Assembly (NCBI GenBank): GCA_964007475.1
Contig: OZ023274.1
Coordinates: 99,829,322-99,893,321 of the forward strand
Origin: Hybos culiciformis
Taxonomy: Eukaryota; Arthropoda; Insecta; Diptera; Hybotidae
Direction of reading: 5' to 3'
Length of the DNA: 64,000 nt
A program made the translations under genes and the position numbers. Under the pieces are notes generated by a model. That model searched no databases, was not told the DNA's origin, and saw only the letters and a program-made list of their open reading frames with translations. Of this stretch, positions 40,188-51,264 are shown one piece after another (positions within the stretch are counted from its first letter, which is position 1; every line of letters starts with the position of its first letter).

Positions 40188-42528
40188 GGTTATTGTTATT
40201 GTTCTTACCTTTTTATTCATTTGAAAGCGAATAATGAATTTAATTTTTATAATCCAAATCACCACCAGCATATTACACATACTTTTGTTGATCCAAGCTT
40301 TCCTTGGCCTTAATGTCTGTAGTTTCTTAATGGATATACAATCTTCATCTATTATTTGCTAGTTTAGTTTTTATTATCAGATCCCAGTATGTTTCATATG
40401 TTTTAATATTTTTTGCCTCATTTTTTAAATTGAATTTTTTGTATGGATTGAAGTCCTCTTATATTTATATGACCTTTATGTTTCTTATAGAAATAATGGG
40501 GTTATTTATATTCTATGATGTTTATAACAAGAAGCAATTTTGAGTTTTAAATTGCCAAAAGGTCTAAATTTACCCTTAGGTACATTAAAGAAAATTATTT
40601 TGACCATCTTTTACCAAGTTATCAGCTTTGTGAAAAATTATATCTTCATTATTATAAAACAAGCATTTCAGCTGTAGTTCTAAAAAAACATAGAAAAAAG
40701 ACGTACATAGAAAAATATTTGCATTTGGGCTTAGAATTGATTGTGAAGTCCAGATTTGTAAATTGTTTTATTATTCGAAATTATTTATAATTAAAAAAAA
40801 ACTATATAATATCCATTTTATAAATTTTATCTTCTAATTCATTTTCATATATCATCATCTTTTTTTTCCGTTACAGGATTTTGCTGAAACAGCCATGAAC
40901 GAATTATTAGGCTGGTATGGATACGATAATATGGAACGATTAGATTTAACAACAAAATCATCAAAAATTTTAATGTCAACAGCCGCTGCTGCAGCAGCAG
41001 CTGCACACAATTATCATACAAAACTTAATGGTTCAAGTAAGACTAGCAGAAGCAGTCATCATGGTGATAGTACAACTCCAGATCATGATAGTTCTAGAGA
41101 AAATTCAAAAAGTCCATTATCAACAAAAAATAGTGATAAATTAGGTATGGGAAAAATTTAATTATTACCATTTTATTGCTAATGTTCTCCTTTTAACTAC
41201 ATAAGTAAAAATCATACTTGATTGTAAACATTTTTAAAATATATATGTACATTAATTAATGAAAATTAATCCAATCAAGAATTCTGATTAGATAATTTTT
41301 TTTTAAAGAAATTTTATATATTTTTAATATATATATATATGTGTATAAATATATATATATTTTTTTAAATTTCTTAATTTAATTAAAAACTTTTTTGAGT
41401 TTAAGAAATAACATTAATATACATAATGCATAAAACTTTGAAGCACTGTGTTGAATAAAAGAACATAATCCCAAAATTTCAAGAAATTATTTGAATTTTC
41501 ATCATTAATAATTATGTGTTATAATTATTGTTTTCTATGTCGATGATTATATCTAGCTAAATAATGTATGTATATGTATATATGTGCCTAGTTTTGTTCG
41601 GTATTAATTTATTTTATAGTATTATTTAAATATAATATAAACTATTTAACAATATGCAATATCAGTGAAAAAAATAAAAGCTTTCAATTGTTAAATAATA
41701 TTATTATTATTTTGTGTGTAAATAAATATTACAAGTTAACGTTAAAGTTTTTTATTTTATTATTATTATTATTATTTTTTTTTTTTTGTTGAAGGATTAG
41801 AAAAGTTTTATTAGAAAATCAAGAGAGGAAGAGTTTAAAATTAATATTAAATATCCTTTGAAATGCAGATATTTCTATATAAAAAAAATAAATAAAAATA
41901 GAAGTATAATATAATATAATATCTTTTTGAAACAAAATGAATCCTTATTAGATGAGTTATTTTAACTCTAAAAGATATTATTTTTCAATGATTATCAGCA
42001 AAATCTGTTTTATAAATAATATGCAGCAGATAAATAATAAAATTACATAATTTTGTATACATGTTGTGTATGCGATAATAATGGTGAAGTTATGATAGGT
42101 ATTTTAGATGAATCTAATAGTTATTTAGGGAATTCCTGCTTTTTTTTTTTTTGAAAATTCAAAACTTTTTATTTAATTTGAACATTATTTTGTTATTATT
42201 ATTTTTAATTTAGTAAATCTAAAATATAATAGAAAAATTACGATGAATGAAAGTATTTTTAAGAGATATTTTGGAATATACATGTACAGAATGATAGACA
42301 TTAACAGAATGATAGACAATAAATTTATGGAAGCTCAATAATTCAAATTCAAATTATTTATTTAACATCCTGATTTACATTTCTTTTTCTAATATAAAAG
42401 CACTATAGTCTAAGACATAAGAATAATTTTGATTCTCAACAGCTAATTAATTACTAATATTTACAACTTGATCAGTGTTTTATTATCATAATAAAAACCC
42501 CTTTATGAACACCTTTTTTTTTGGTTTT

Positions 42529-42559
<31 letters not shown>

Positions 42560-44643
42560 ATAAAACTTATGGAAGCTCAATAAGAAATTTGAACATTTCA
42601 AACATTATTTTTAATATAGAATCAAAACGCAACGTTATGATTATGAGTTTCCATAGAATTTTTTTTTTCATTTAAATGGTAAAAGTAACAGCCGAATCGA
42701 ATTTCAGACCAGTTTTAAAACTCATAAAATTTAGGATCTATTAAATGAGATTTAAATGAGGTGGTTGAAAAATAATTAAAAAAAAAGCAGGCGATCATTT
42801 TAAAGAAACTTGAAGGCGCAAGTTATATATTAAATATATACTTTTTTTCAGAACAGCAAATAATATTAAACTTTATTCAGCCGGGTGAAATTAAGAGAAC
42901 ACCCTACTAAAATCTACATCCATATATGTTATGTATATTTGACTAATAACTTATATAAATATTATTTACTTTCTTTGTAGAAACTTGTGGTTGGTGTCGA
43001 CGAACAGTCCCAGAAAATTCACCCGAATTTTTAACCACACCAGGTAAAATATTTAATTTAATGATACCTTGACAATAGTAAACCTTTATTTTGTAATCAA
43101 TTTTAAATTTTCCATCAATATTTTTTATTTTTCAGATGGGCCCAGATATTGTTCAGAAGCATGCTTTTCTCAAAGTAGAAGAGCCTCATTTAAAAAAGCT
43201 AAACAATGTGATTGGTGTAAGCACGTTCGTCATGCTGTTAGTTATGTTGATTTTCAAGATGGAGCATCTCAATTGCAATTTTGTTCAGATAAATGTTTGA
43301 ACCAGTACAAAATGCAAATATTTTGCAAAGAAACTCAAGCTCATCTAGACATGAATCCACATTTAAAAGAGAAGTGCTCAGAATCTTCGGGAAGTTTAAT
43401 AACCCCGGAGTTATGGTTGAAAAATTGTAAGTCCAGATCGGCATCTCCAGCTATGTCAGACATATCAACATCACCACCACCGAATGCTACAATTATAACA
43501 GCACAATCAACATTACCTGGTGCGCAAATTTCACCAGCACAACAACATAGGCCACCGTCATCACCACCATCAATTCTTTCAAAGCCATTAATAACTGTTG
43601 CGCCTGCTTCTAAATTAATGTCCAAAAATAATAATAATCAGTTAGGTGGACTACCTTGCCGTCCTGTTGGTCGTAGAAAACGACTTCATCATCGCTTGAT
43701 TAATAATAATAATAATAATAATAACAATAATATTAATAACAATAATAATAATAATAATAATAATAGTAATAATAATAATAGTAATAATTTTATTAATGAC
43801 AATAGTCACAATAGTAATCAAACCAAATCAAAAATATTAAATAGTTTAAGCTCCACAATATCAAAATCAATGGTGCAAGATTTATCAAGACGAATTCCTC
43901 CAATAGATTCTTCTGCTTCGCAAATTCACCATCATCCATCATATTTCGCTCCTCCGCCGTCTGGTTCAAATCACTTTCCTCCACCACAACAGCCCCAGAT
44001 TCCTGGAATTCGTCCATCTTTTATGAATCAACATCCTCGGTTGTTAATGCCACATCACGCACATTTGCCACAAACAATTTTACAGCCCGATTTAAATCCT
44101 TTGTCACAATTATTATCGACTGCGCCTCCTATCACTGTCATGGTTCCTTATCCTATTGTTATTCCCCTACCTATCCCTATACCAATACCTATACCAATAT
44201 CAAATTTTCTTGATATTGCTAAAAACAATAACCAAAATAAAACAGAAATCAAGAATGAAACTAACTTAAATAGTTCTAATTCAGATGAACCTTTGGATTT
44301 TACCAAGTCTAAAACAGAATCGCCTGAGATCGAGTCACAACAAAGTTCCGAGAATAGTAGACATGAACATGACGAAGAAACATCTGATACACCGGTTGTT
44401 GTTCAAACGATTCCTCCTGATAATTTGGAAGAAGATGAGAATAATAAAAAAGTACCAAAATTTAAAATAACACGTTTGCATACTAAAAGACTTTCTTCAA
44501 CAACACCTCCTTCTGTAATTTCTAACCAAAATCCATCCTCTGAATGCAGTAGGCCCTTGAGAAAACGTAAATATGTCTGTAATAGCAGTAACAATAATAA
44601 CAAAAAAGATGAAGATGACTTAAAAAGTAAAAAATCAAGCTAA
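25361..44643 (+). CDS. Sobp: Sine oculis-binding protein (SOBP), FCS-type zinc fingers
   Basis: Nuclear cofactor that binds Six-family (Sine oculis) transcription factors in head and sense-organ development. Exons: 25361-25474, 40877-41144, 42981-43043, 43136-44643, all GT-AG, giving 650 residues. Exon 1 encodes a Ser/Thr-rich leader ending KKELPNDEIK and joins to DFAETAMNELLGWYGYD, the family's N-terminal signature. Ala run at 74-81. Two FCS-type fingers: C130-x2-C133 with C154-x3-C158, and C173-x2-C176 with C198-x3-C202 (CDWCKHVRH...QFCSDKCLNQYK), the first split over exons 3 and 4. The rest is disordered: Asn runs (AAT repeats, 43702-43788), proline-rich segments, the conserved PYPIVIPLPIPIPIPIPI at about 486-503, and PLDFT at 534, which resembles a CtBP- or SUMO-type docking site (inference). 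Intron 1 is 15,402 bp. AATAAA at 44694 is 50 bases past the stop. Confidence 0.93.
25569..26096. mobile_element. TTAA-flanked MITE, possibly piggyBac-like
   Basis: 528-bp element with inverted ends GAGCCCTCAATGTGAAA (left) and GAACCCTCCATGTGAAA (complement of right), 15 of 17 matching, each bordered by TTAA (25565-25568 and 26097-26100). TTAA duplications are the hallmark of piggyBac-type insertion, but a Tc1/mariner-type TA duplication is also possible. No transposase frame. It lies just inside SOBP intron 1. Confidence 0.6.
32183..32334. repeat. Tandem duplication separated by GGATTAT run
   Basis: Two essentially identical copies of a roughly 58-bp segment (AGTATAAAAATCCATAATCT and on to TTTTAAAATAAAAAA) at 32183-32240 and 32277-32334, separated by four head-to-tail copies of ATTATGG. 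The word CCATAATC inside each copy is the inverse of GATTATGG in the run, so the region can fold into hairpins. The near identity of the copies suggests a recent duplication. Confidence 0.8.
38242..38542. mobile_element. Long-hairpin MITE with 7-bp target-site duplication ATTGTAC
   Basis: 301-bp foldback. Left arm 38242-38389 and right arm 38410-38542 are nearly perfect reverse complements around a 20-base loop (ends CATAAAGGAAG / CTTCCTTTATG). The left arm has an extra 17 bases (38313-38329) that the right arm lacks, with small differences near the loop. The exact 7-bp duplication ATTGTAC flanks it (38235-38241, 38543-38549). A transcript through SOBP intron 1 would carry a long stem that could be processed to small RNAs (inference). 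Confidence 0.8.
40127..40187 (+). repeat. (ATT)20 microsatellite
   Basis: Uninterrupted ATT trinucleotide run of 61 bases in SOBP intron 1. It creates tyrosine-, leucine- or isoleucine-rich chance frames on the plus strand that are not genes. Confidence 0.97.
41145..42980 (+). other. SOBP intron 2
   Basis: 1,836-bp GT-AG intron (TTAG|GTATGG at 41144/41145, TTTGTAG|AAAC at 42980/42981). AT-rich with TA and TAA runs; no element or coding signal recognised. Confidence 0.7.
43702..43788 (+). repeat. AAT-type coding repeat (poly-Asn) in SOBP exon 4
   Basis: Imperfect AAT/AAC/AGT run encoding asparagine tracts broken by single Ile and Ser residues. It stays in frame and lies in the disordered region after the zinc fingers, so length variation would be tolerated. 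Confidence 0.9.
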
Positions 44644-47600
44644 ATATTATGTACATTGTACATGTAGTAATTATGTTCATAAGTATTATAAATAATAAAA
44701 AGAAAAAAAAAAAAGAAAATAAATTAGTTAATTCAAAAATAGTGAAGAGGAAAAGTTTAACAATCCTTAGCTGCCTGTTCCTGATTCTAATAATTATCTA
44801 GTTATGTGCAATTTTATGTTAAATAATAATAAATAATATTAGAAAAACATTAAGATACTCACTGAAATATATGAGTAATAATTATCTATCCACTAAATTT
44901 ATCAAAATCAAAACCCTGTAACCTGAGAAAATGTAACAAAAGATAGTCCATTTTATTTTACTTAAATTTTAAAATATTCTACATTGATCTTCTTTCAATC
45001 GATTCAGCATTGGTACCTATATAATAATAATCTGAAGTAACATTTATAATTTTGAAGTTGCTTACTTAATTAGCGTATAAAATAATTTTGTTCGTAGAAC
45101 TCTTAATTAGGACAATAAGATTTGGTGCTAAATTTATTTTAGGACTTAAGTAATTAGAATTTGATATGATTGTCTGTCCTGGCGTGTTTTCAAAAGCGTG
45201 GCAATTTAATTATGATTCTTTGATTAAAATTAATTACACTACTATAATTTATGTACAAAAATTATTATAAAACAACAAATTTATAAAATCACAATGGTAC
45301 TGATTTCTGAATAATAATTTTATTTATTATTGATATTTATATAAAAAAAAATAATTTTGATTATAATTTATATAAAGCTTTATTACGTTTTTAAGCCAGT
45401 TTAGAATTAGAACAAAAATAATTAGTTCATTTGAAGCATTTTACATAATATACTACAAATGTACATATATATATCGTCGCTATGCAAGCAAAATTGCTTA
45501 CGAAAATTAGTTGCAGTTTCAATTGATAGTTTAAAAAAAATTTTTGGTTTTGAGAATGTTACGATTTTTAGACCTAATCAGTTTTTTCAGATTTTTTTTT
45601 TTATATAAAATGTCAGATGGCATCAATAACTCAAAAACGCGTTTTTGTCAGATAGTCAATTTTACTTGTATAGCGACAATATTTAAAAATAAACCAGTCA
45701 TAGTTAAGAAATAATGTTATAAGTAGTTAACAATTTTTGAAAGATAAAGTCTTTTCTGTATATGTTTTCTGTTTAGAAATTGTGTATTACATAAATACTC
45801 AATAGAGAACCTAAGGCTGTGGATGACATGTACATATTTATAAACTTACTATATCCACGTTCAAAACGATTTAGTGGAATGAACAAATGTTTTTTCAGTT
45901 TTTTGACAAATAAATTTGAAAAAACAGCAATTAGAACAGACGATTAAATCCTCAGCAAGAAAAGCAAGATAATTAAAAATATTAATTATAAAATTCAAAT
46001 TGATTAAATTATTTACTTTATCATATTTTTTTCATAAAAAATTTCATTATTCCTCTAAATAAAGTTAAAAATATGAAGCATTACGATGAAAAAAAAATTA
46101 AAATATGTAGACTACAGAAAGACAATGTAATTATGTTTTAAATTTTTAAGATACACTGGCTTTTCAATAGAATAAACTAAACATCTTTTTAATTATAATA
46201 TTTCAGTTTAAATAGTTTACAATTAGATAAATGTTATTTATTTTATTTTTATATGAGTAATAGTAGTTAGTGTTTTTGTTTTGTACGTAAAAATTAATAA
46301 TAAAATGATTTATTAAAAAAAAATTGTAAGTTTTTTACTCACAAAATATCAGTTTTTTTTTTGTTAATTAATTTTAAAATATTTTTCTTCAATTTATTAC
46401 CGAGAACCCAAAATTATTATATGTATTTTCAAATATAATTTAAAATTAGCTTACTCAGTTAAATTTATTAATATGTACTGAACCTTTGTTTTTTCAGTTA
46501 GATTTTACTTACAGCAACATCTAATTGTCAGAATATCGAAATTAATCGCTAAAATTACATAAGCGGTTATATTTCTACTAAAATTTTTTCCAAGCTTGAT
46601 CGTTAAACCTAAAACAAATAATAAAAATCATTCTTACTTTTAGTACACAGAATTTTTATTTATTAAAAAAATAAAAATTATGTAAACTTATTATTAAGTT
46701 TAAATATTTACTCAAATTTTTGAACATATGTATTTAATTAAAACAAAGTAATTATATTACACTTTTTTCGTAGGTTATATTAAATTCTAAAATACCTATA
46801 TCTATTTTACTATTTTACAAATAAATTTGAATAAAGTTTTTATTATTTACATTTTTTTTTTTTGAATAAAAATTACAATATATTTGACCCGATTCTCTTA
46901 TAAGCCTCGGACTAAGTAGCTTGAATGTCATTTATTAAAAAATTCAGCATTTCATAAATTTTAGACGAACTGAAGTGAACTGGATATTTTAATACAATAG
47001 TTTTCAAGTTATTATCTGAATATAAATAAATTAGGTTTACAAGATCTCACCTAGACATAATATCGTATTGTTATATTATGTACTTTACATCTATTTGAAA
47101 TCTTAATAATTTCAAAAAATAAAACATGAGTTGATGAATTTTTTTAAAAACAATAATCGATGTATAAAAAAAGTAAAAAAAAAAAAAATAAATAAAAGAA
47201 TATAAAAAAATACATATAGATAACTTTCTCCTAGTTTAAAGTTTTCTATATTTTTTTTTGGTTAAAAAACAATACAAACAATAAATTAGATATGTTCAAA
47301 ATATAATTTAATTTCAAAACTTATCAACAAAAAAAGTCTTGTTTGCAAGCAGAAAATAAATTAAAAAGCTCGAAAAAGTTTGAAGTTGAATGTAATGTTT
47401 TATAACGTAAATTAACTTTCATATTAAAAAGTTTTAAGCTATAAAATTTTAAATTTTTTAAACTATTGTTTAAAATTAAATAATAAGAAATGTGCTTTCA
47501 AATAATTCTTGATTGTATAGGCTTCCAATAATATTTTTAAGATCTCAACTGAAGTGAAAAACTTTTACATTTTTTATTATCAAACTTACATAAAATATAT

Positions 47601-48471
47601 CTTTTATTACATTTGGCGCTAAAAGAGTTTTAAATTGTAATGGAAAAAAATAATACATAATAATTTAATAAGTCGTGAATGAAAATAAAAAAATTAATTA
47701 CAATTACATATATTTTTTCAAGTAAAATTGGTTTAATAAAAAATAAGTAATCAAATAATTAATTGTGCTTCTATTTCTAAAATATTATAAAACAAATTTG
47801 AGCCACCAATTTGATATAAATAAAAAAATGACACATAAAAACATTTTGTTTCAGTTGATAAATTTATTTTTTTTTCTTGTGAAAATGCTTTATTTATAAT
47901 TATAACTGGTACGACAGTATTTTTAAAATGTTTTTGTAATATCATTTTCTTTTTTAAAAGGGCTTTTCTTTTTTAAAGAATTCTTAATTTATAGCGAAAT
48001 GACCAAAAAAAATAAATTTAAATTGATGAGAAAGTAATAAAAATTAAATTTAACGTTTGTGATCTACTGGGTAGCTGAACAGTTAGTTTTCATTATAAAT
48101 GCCGATGCTGGTGGTTTGGTTAGCACCAGCTTAAGAGACCATGATGCACTGAACGATAAACGAAAGTAAAATCACAATATCAAAAATAATTAAGCAATAA
48201 TTAACGAAAAAATTAAGTAATAAATTTTTTTTTTAAAATGATAATATAAAGAACATTCTTTCTCACCAAAAGTAAATAAATTAAAAAAAAAAATTACATT
48301 CATTTTAGTTAAATTATTAAATATTTAATTAATATCTTTGTAGTAAGCAGTTACATTGAACGATCAAGAATATCTTTATTTCAAAACTAAGCCATAATAA
48401 ACTTGTTGAAAAATATTCAGTGGCTGATTAATTGATGTATTTTATATTTTTTTTATTGAATTAGATTAAAC
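44644..48471. other. Convergent region between SOBP and GNB1L
   Basis: 3.8 kb of AT-rich DNA after both stop codons. SOBP has AATAAA at 44694; GNB1L has TTTATT at 48452 only 15 bases past its stop, so its 3' UTR may end there or further out. One MITE at 45474-45679. Nothing else is called. Confidence 0.6.
45474..45679. mobile_element. TA-flanked MITE (Tc1/mariner-type)
   Basis: 206-bp element with inverted ends TCGTCGCTATGCAAGCAAAA (left) and TTGTCGCTATACAAGTAAAA (complement of right), 17 of 20 matching, bordered by TA on each side (45472-45473 and 45680-45681). No coding capacity. Because the flanks are TA-rich, the TA duplication is only weak support; the inverted repeat itself is clear. 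Confidence 0.65.
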
Positions 48472-49921
48472 TTAATTGTATAAATCCCAAAGACTTATTT
48501 GACCATCTACGCCTCCTGCAGCCATAATATTAGCTTTCCACATAGATACTTTACCTGTTGAAAAAACCAAATCCATAACACCTCCATTTTTATGCTCAGT
48601 TAATACTGCTAGAGGTCTGAGGCTTTTCCATGAAAAAATCCGTATTCTTCCATCCCAACCAGCAGTAGCGAACACTTTTTGGTCCTGTCGAATTTTAACA
48701 CAATTTATTCCTGCATTTTTAATACCAATTTCTGATTTTTTTTGTAAATTCATAGATTGGCGATCGTAAGAAAAAACTGATAGCTTATCCTCTGAGCCAC
48801 CACATATTCCCCTATTAGTGTTGGAATCGTAATCCAAGGCACATGGGAATTCTTGTAATTTTTCTTGATTTAAAATTTTGGTCGAACGTAAATCCCATGT
48901 TAAAACATCTCCCGATTCATAACCAGCCAATAAATAATAATTTTGGCTTCTTGAAATACTTCGTAAACAAGAAACATGACCTAATTTTAAATCTTCGTCT
49001 AATTTGAATTCAATCGAGGATATATCAGATGATTCTTGATTCGTAGATCTCATACAAATCAAATTTTCTTCTTTTGGGAATATTAAAAGCTCCTCTTCGG
49101 GTATAAATTCACTTCGACAAAATGCAGCATGATTTGTATCAAAGGCAAACTTTTCAATGTACCCAGTATTTGTCATTGCCCATGAACGAATTCTCCCGCC
49201 TAAAAAAAATGTTTTCTTTTTATTCTAAACATATGTAAATGGCACCTACGTCCTTATAATATCAAATTTACATTTAAAATAGATGTCGACACACGGATGG
49301 GTTTTAAAACTCAAATAAAACTAAATTACAGCATCCATCACATCTAGTTGATTAACAAAATGTTTGTAAACAACTAAATTATTATTTTAATCACATTACG
49401 ATTCAGTGTTTCATTGTTTGGAGGAAAAAACTTTACATTTAACCATTTCCGCGACAAATCACAAATGGTCATCTAAATATCTAAATACCTATCTGAAATA
49501 ACCTAGGTATAAGTCAAATACGTTCTAAATCTAAAAAATTATTATCTTATAAAATTGTCGACGAATGCAGACATTTTGGATGAATTGCACGTGTAGGTAT
49601 CTACTACTGTTCAAACAAACCTTTTTCTTGAGTAAATAAAACTTCTTCAGAATGATGTAAAGATGTGACTGGTTCAGTTCCAATATTAAAATGAAGGAAA
49701 GCTCGGTTTGTCTAAAAATAATCGTAAAGAAAACAAATAATTAGGTAGGTATAAAATTTAATTTAAGTAAAATTAAAACTTGCTGTTAAATCAAATAAAT
49801 GGATAGATCCTTTCGCAGTCCCAGATAAAATCCGTTCATTTTGATGGAAACAAATTGAATTAACAGGTTCCAATTCGGGACAACGTAAAACGTAAACAGG
49901 ATCTGGTGGAAGCACAGCCAT
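48472..49921 (-). CDS. GNB1L: GNB1L, WD40-repeat beta-propeller protein
   Basis: Guanine nucleotide-binding protein beta subunit-like protein 1, a WD40 propeller related to yeast Asa1; known of the family is a role in stability of PIKK-type kinases through TTT-linked chaperoning. Exons on minus: 49921-49784, 49711-49621, 49199-48472, giving 318 residues (human 327). Start Met at 49921 leads into MAVLPPDPVYVLRCPELEPV. Exon 2 contributes HFNIGTEPVTSLHH; exon 3 opens GRIRSWAMTN. Blade signatures include LLAGYESGDVLTWDLRS, the family-specific ATAGWDGRIRIFSWKSLRPL, and the closing GQISLWDLYN. Intron 1 appears to use a GC donor (ACA|GCAAGT); the intron 2 donor is a weak GTTTGT. The match to the GNB1L C-terminus makes the identification strong; no paralogue is a better fit. 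Confidence 0.92.
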
Positions 49922-50326
49922 TTCGGGAAATTCTTAAATAAAAATTAAATAAAATAAAAATAAATTTTATATATAATATGTATGTTAAAAATGCAAAAAT
50001 TAATCCAGCAAAGCAACAAATTTAGAAATAAGTATTAAGTACAAGAAGTAGGTAAAAAACAAAATATTTTTGCGTTAAGAAAAATATAATATCAGCTGTT
50101 TTCTTATTAGCTGAAAAAAAAATCAACTGACGTACGCATAATTGATTCGGCTAGCAAGCAACCGATCTAGAAAAACGACTGAGCCGATATTTTTTAGATT
50201 CATAATGGGGTTGTCATTACATACACTGGGGAGCTCAATTCAAAGTTTTACCGGCCACGAGGAATTCATCTGATTCTTTTACCTCTTTCAAGTTGTTTCA
50301 CACCCAGTTGTGTACAAAAAAAAAGT
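49922..50326. other. GNB1L upstream region
   Basis: About 400 bases before the repeat cluster, presumably with the GNB1L promoter and 5' UTR. I see no TATA box or named motif. Around 50130-50210 it is less AT-rich and resembles an old repeat fragment, not identified. Confidence 0.4.
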
Positions 50327-51264
50327 GGCTAAAGTGCAAATGACGTGAACCACTCAAAACCGGCTGAAACTTGGAGGGGGGATAGAGACGTTCTTGGGGC
50401 AAAGGCCCCGTTTCGGAGATACGGCTCCCCAAAGTTAAGACATAATTTCCAGGGTGAATTTAGACCATATAAATTTTATATATTAAGGCTTAGTACGCTG
50501 TGGAAAATGTCATTTGTCCGCGATAAAAATTAATCGCGGACAAATGATTTGCAAAATGACATTTGTCCGCTAAAAATCTGAAAAATCAATCGCGGACAAA
50601 TGACATTTTACAAAATGACATTTGTCCGCTAAAAATTTAAAAAATCACTCGCGGACAAATGACATTTTGCAAAATGACATTTGTCCGCTAAAAATTAAAA
50701 ATAGCAATCGCGAACAAATGACATTTTGGAAAATGACAATTGTCCGCTAAAAATTTGAGGCTAAAGTGCAAATGACGTGAACCAATCAGAATCGGCACAA
50801 CGAGAGAGAGGGGGGTGGGGGGCGGCGGGCGGGCGGGTGGACTGGTGGTGACGCCGCAAATCCCACTGACCAACCAAGCAAAATGACATTTGTCCGCTAA
50901 AAAAAACTGAAAAATCAATCGCGGACAAATGACATTTTGCAAAATGACATTTGTCCGCTAAAAATTAAAAATTTCAATCGCGGACAAATGACATTTGTCC
51001 GCTAAAAATTCGAAAAATCAATCGCGGACAAATGACATTTTGCAAAATGACATTTGTCCGCTAAAGTTAGAAAATTCAATCGCGGACAAATGTCATTTTG
51101 CAAAATGTCATTTGTCCGCTAATTTTGAGACATTTGTCCGCGGCGGACAAATGTCATTTTACAATCGCGGACAAATGACATTTTGCAAAATGACATTTGT
51201 CCGCGAAGTTTTCCATACAAATTTCATCGCGGACAAATGTCCCGCGGACAAATGTCACGGCGCC
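50327..51264. mobile_element. Composite repeat: GC-rich head (family A) plus palindromic satellite (family B)
   Basis: 938-bp block. It starts GGCTAAAGTGCAAATGACG (family A head, with GGCTGAAACTTGGAGGGGG), then has about four palindromic units (about 50505-50757), a second truncated family A piece with a G-run tract (50759-50878), then six to seven further palindromic units, ending CACGGCGCC at 51264. The core of each unit is close to GCGGACAAATGACATTTTGC followed by its near-perfect reverse complement, a 38-bp palindrome, with an AAAAATT-rich spacer (period about 60). The end is the same terminal inverted repeat as in the element at 58384-63131. No clean target duplication: flanks AAAAAAAGT and CAAAAAACT match at 7 of 9. 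Confidence 0.78.

Larger units (their letters stand above)
25475..40876 (+). other. SOBP intron 1, 15.4 kb
   Basis: Donor AAAG|GTAAGT at 25474/25475, acceptor TTACAG|GATTTT at 40876/40877. Contents I can name: a TTAA-flanked MITE (25569-26096), a duplicated segment with a GGATTAT-type run (32183-32334), a long hairpin element (38242-38542) and an ATT microsatellite (40127-40187). Everything else is AT-rich with only short chance ORFs. Large first introns of developmental regulators often carry enhancers; nothing here proves it. Confidence 0.75.

Noticed and set aside
39957..40313. Tyrosine- or leucine-rich frames
   Set aside because: Produced by the ATT microsatellite; no splice or family support.
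50505..51264. CRISPR-like array
   Set aside because: Regular palindromes with short spacers, but the window is eukaryotic, the spacers are not unique and no cas genes exist.
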